DNA of 22,791 nucleotides from CAZBZG01 sp964496245 (GTDB taxonomy: Bacteria > Planctomycetota > SZUA-567), in the NCBI GenBank assembly GCA_964496245.1, contig CAZBZG010000041.1, forward strand, positions 1 to 22,791, read 5' to 3'. The translations under genes were made by a program, and so were the position numbers. Shown here piece by piece: positions 22,468 through 22,791 of the stretch. The number at the start of each line of letters is the position of its first letter. The first letter of the stretch is position 1. The notes beneath the pieces are model-generated. The model saw only the letters and a list, made by a program, of their open reading frames with translations, ran no database searches and was not told the origin of the DNA.

Positions 22468-22791
22468 ATGGCCGATCCTACGTTTCCCGAATTGCTGGCG
22501 CGGTTCCGTGAGGCTCCCCGGGCCCTGGTGGGGCGGGTCCCCGGGATCTTCGTGGTGGAGAAACCGGGCGGCATGACGAGCCACGATGTCGTCGACGCGG
22601 CCCGCCAACGACTCGGCCTGCGCAAGGTGGGGCACGGCGGCACGCTCGATCCCATGGCCGAGGGCGTGCTGCTCCTCCTGGCCGGCCGGGCCACGCGCCT
22701 TTTCGACGCAATCCAGACGCTTCCCAAGACCTACCGGGCCGCATTCCGGCTAGGTGCGCGGACCGATACGCAGGACAGCACGGGGGACGTG
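22468..22791 (+). CDS. truB: tRNA pseudouridine(55) synthase TruB (partial, C-terminus off the right edge)
   Basis: The frame is open from ATG 22468 to the window edge, giving 108 residues. Residues 26-45 (GIFVVEKPGGMTSHDVVDAA) and 55-64 (GHGGTLDPMA, catalytic Asp61) are the TruB motifs, followed by GVLLLLAGRATRL and KTYRAAFRLGARTDTQD. The enzyme makes pseudouridine 55 in the T-loop of tRNAs. About 20 residues before the family core (ADPTFPELLARFREAPRAL) are an uncommon N-terminal extension. No clear Shine-Dalgarno precedes the ATG, so the start could be later, but no in-frame alternative is better. The C-terminal PUA-type region, if any, lies outside the window. Confidence 0.93.
   Translation, partial: MADPTFPELLARFREAPRALVGRVPGIFVVEKPGGMTSHDVVDAARQRLGLRKVGHGGTLDPMAEGVLLLLAGRATRLFDAIQTLPKTYRAAFRLGARTDTQDSTGDV

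Noticed and set aside
1..22791. tRNA, rRNA, CRISPR arrays, insertion sequences or attachment sites
   Set aside because: I saw no T-loop/acceptor pairs, regular spacer repeats, transposase motifs or flanking terminal repeats.

Overview
The window is a high-GC, gene-dense bacterial chromosome segment. It has 15 recognisable protein genes, one probable leader peptide and one doubtful 41-codon ORF. I see no rRNA, tRNA, CRISPR array, insertion sequence or prophage. Several genes point to a Gram-negative (diderm) heterotroph: a BamE/SmpA-like lipoprotein, an AarF/UbiB kinase, citramalate-type isoleucine synthesis and L-ribulose catabolism. A Ser/Thr kinase with an N-terminal GYF_2-like domain, plus a large signal-peptide protein beside a duplicated ABC-2 permease, is a combination I associate with uncultivated PVC-type lineages (Planctomycetota, Kiritimatiellota, Lentisphaerota). 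That placement is inference only.

Left part (1-6008). A kinase gene runs off the left edge on the minus strand. It shares a divergent promoter region with a plus-strand unit: promoter, 28-codon leader ORF, hairpins with a T-tract terminator, cimA, valS. The leader uses leucine, valine and isoleucine codons that are uncommon in the genes beside it, and the hairpins are arranged as expected for transcription attenuation. hisA lies convergent to valS.

Middle part (6009-14715). A near-perfect sigma-54 type -24/-12 element and an upstream nested inverted-repeat structure precede a small membrane protein with a zinc ribbon. Next is a three-gene export unit: a secreted or membrane-anchored protein with an amidotransferase-like segment, an ABC ATPase, and a permease built from two ABC-2 halves, the last two overlapping by GTGA. 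A UvrD/Rep/PcrA-family helicase follows with its own promoter.

Right part (14716-22791). araB and araD form an L-ribulose catabolic pair without araA, preceded by a 22-bp tandem direct repeat. After a gene-poor stretch of about 420 bp comes an envelope cluster: a membrane-anchored TPR protein, a BamE-like lipoprotein and a peptidoglycan-recognition amidase whose frame appears broken at a run of five C's. A minus-strand AarF/UbiB kinase, a stand-alone receiver protein and the start of truB complete the window.

The two edge genes (kinase, truB) are incomplete. Promoter calls rest on visual matches to -35/-10 hexamers at 16-17 bp spacing and are all predictions.
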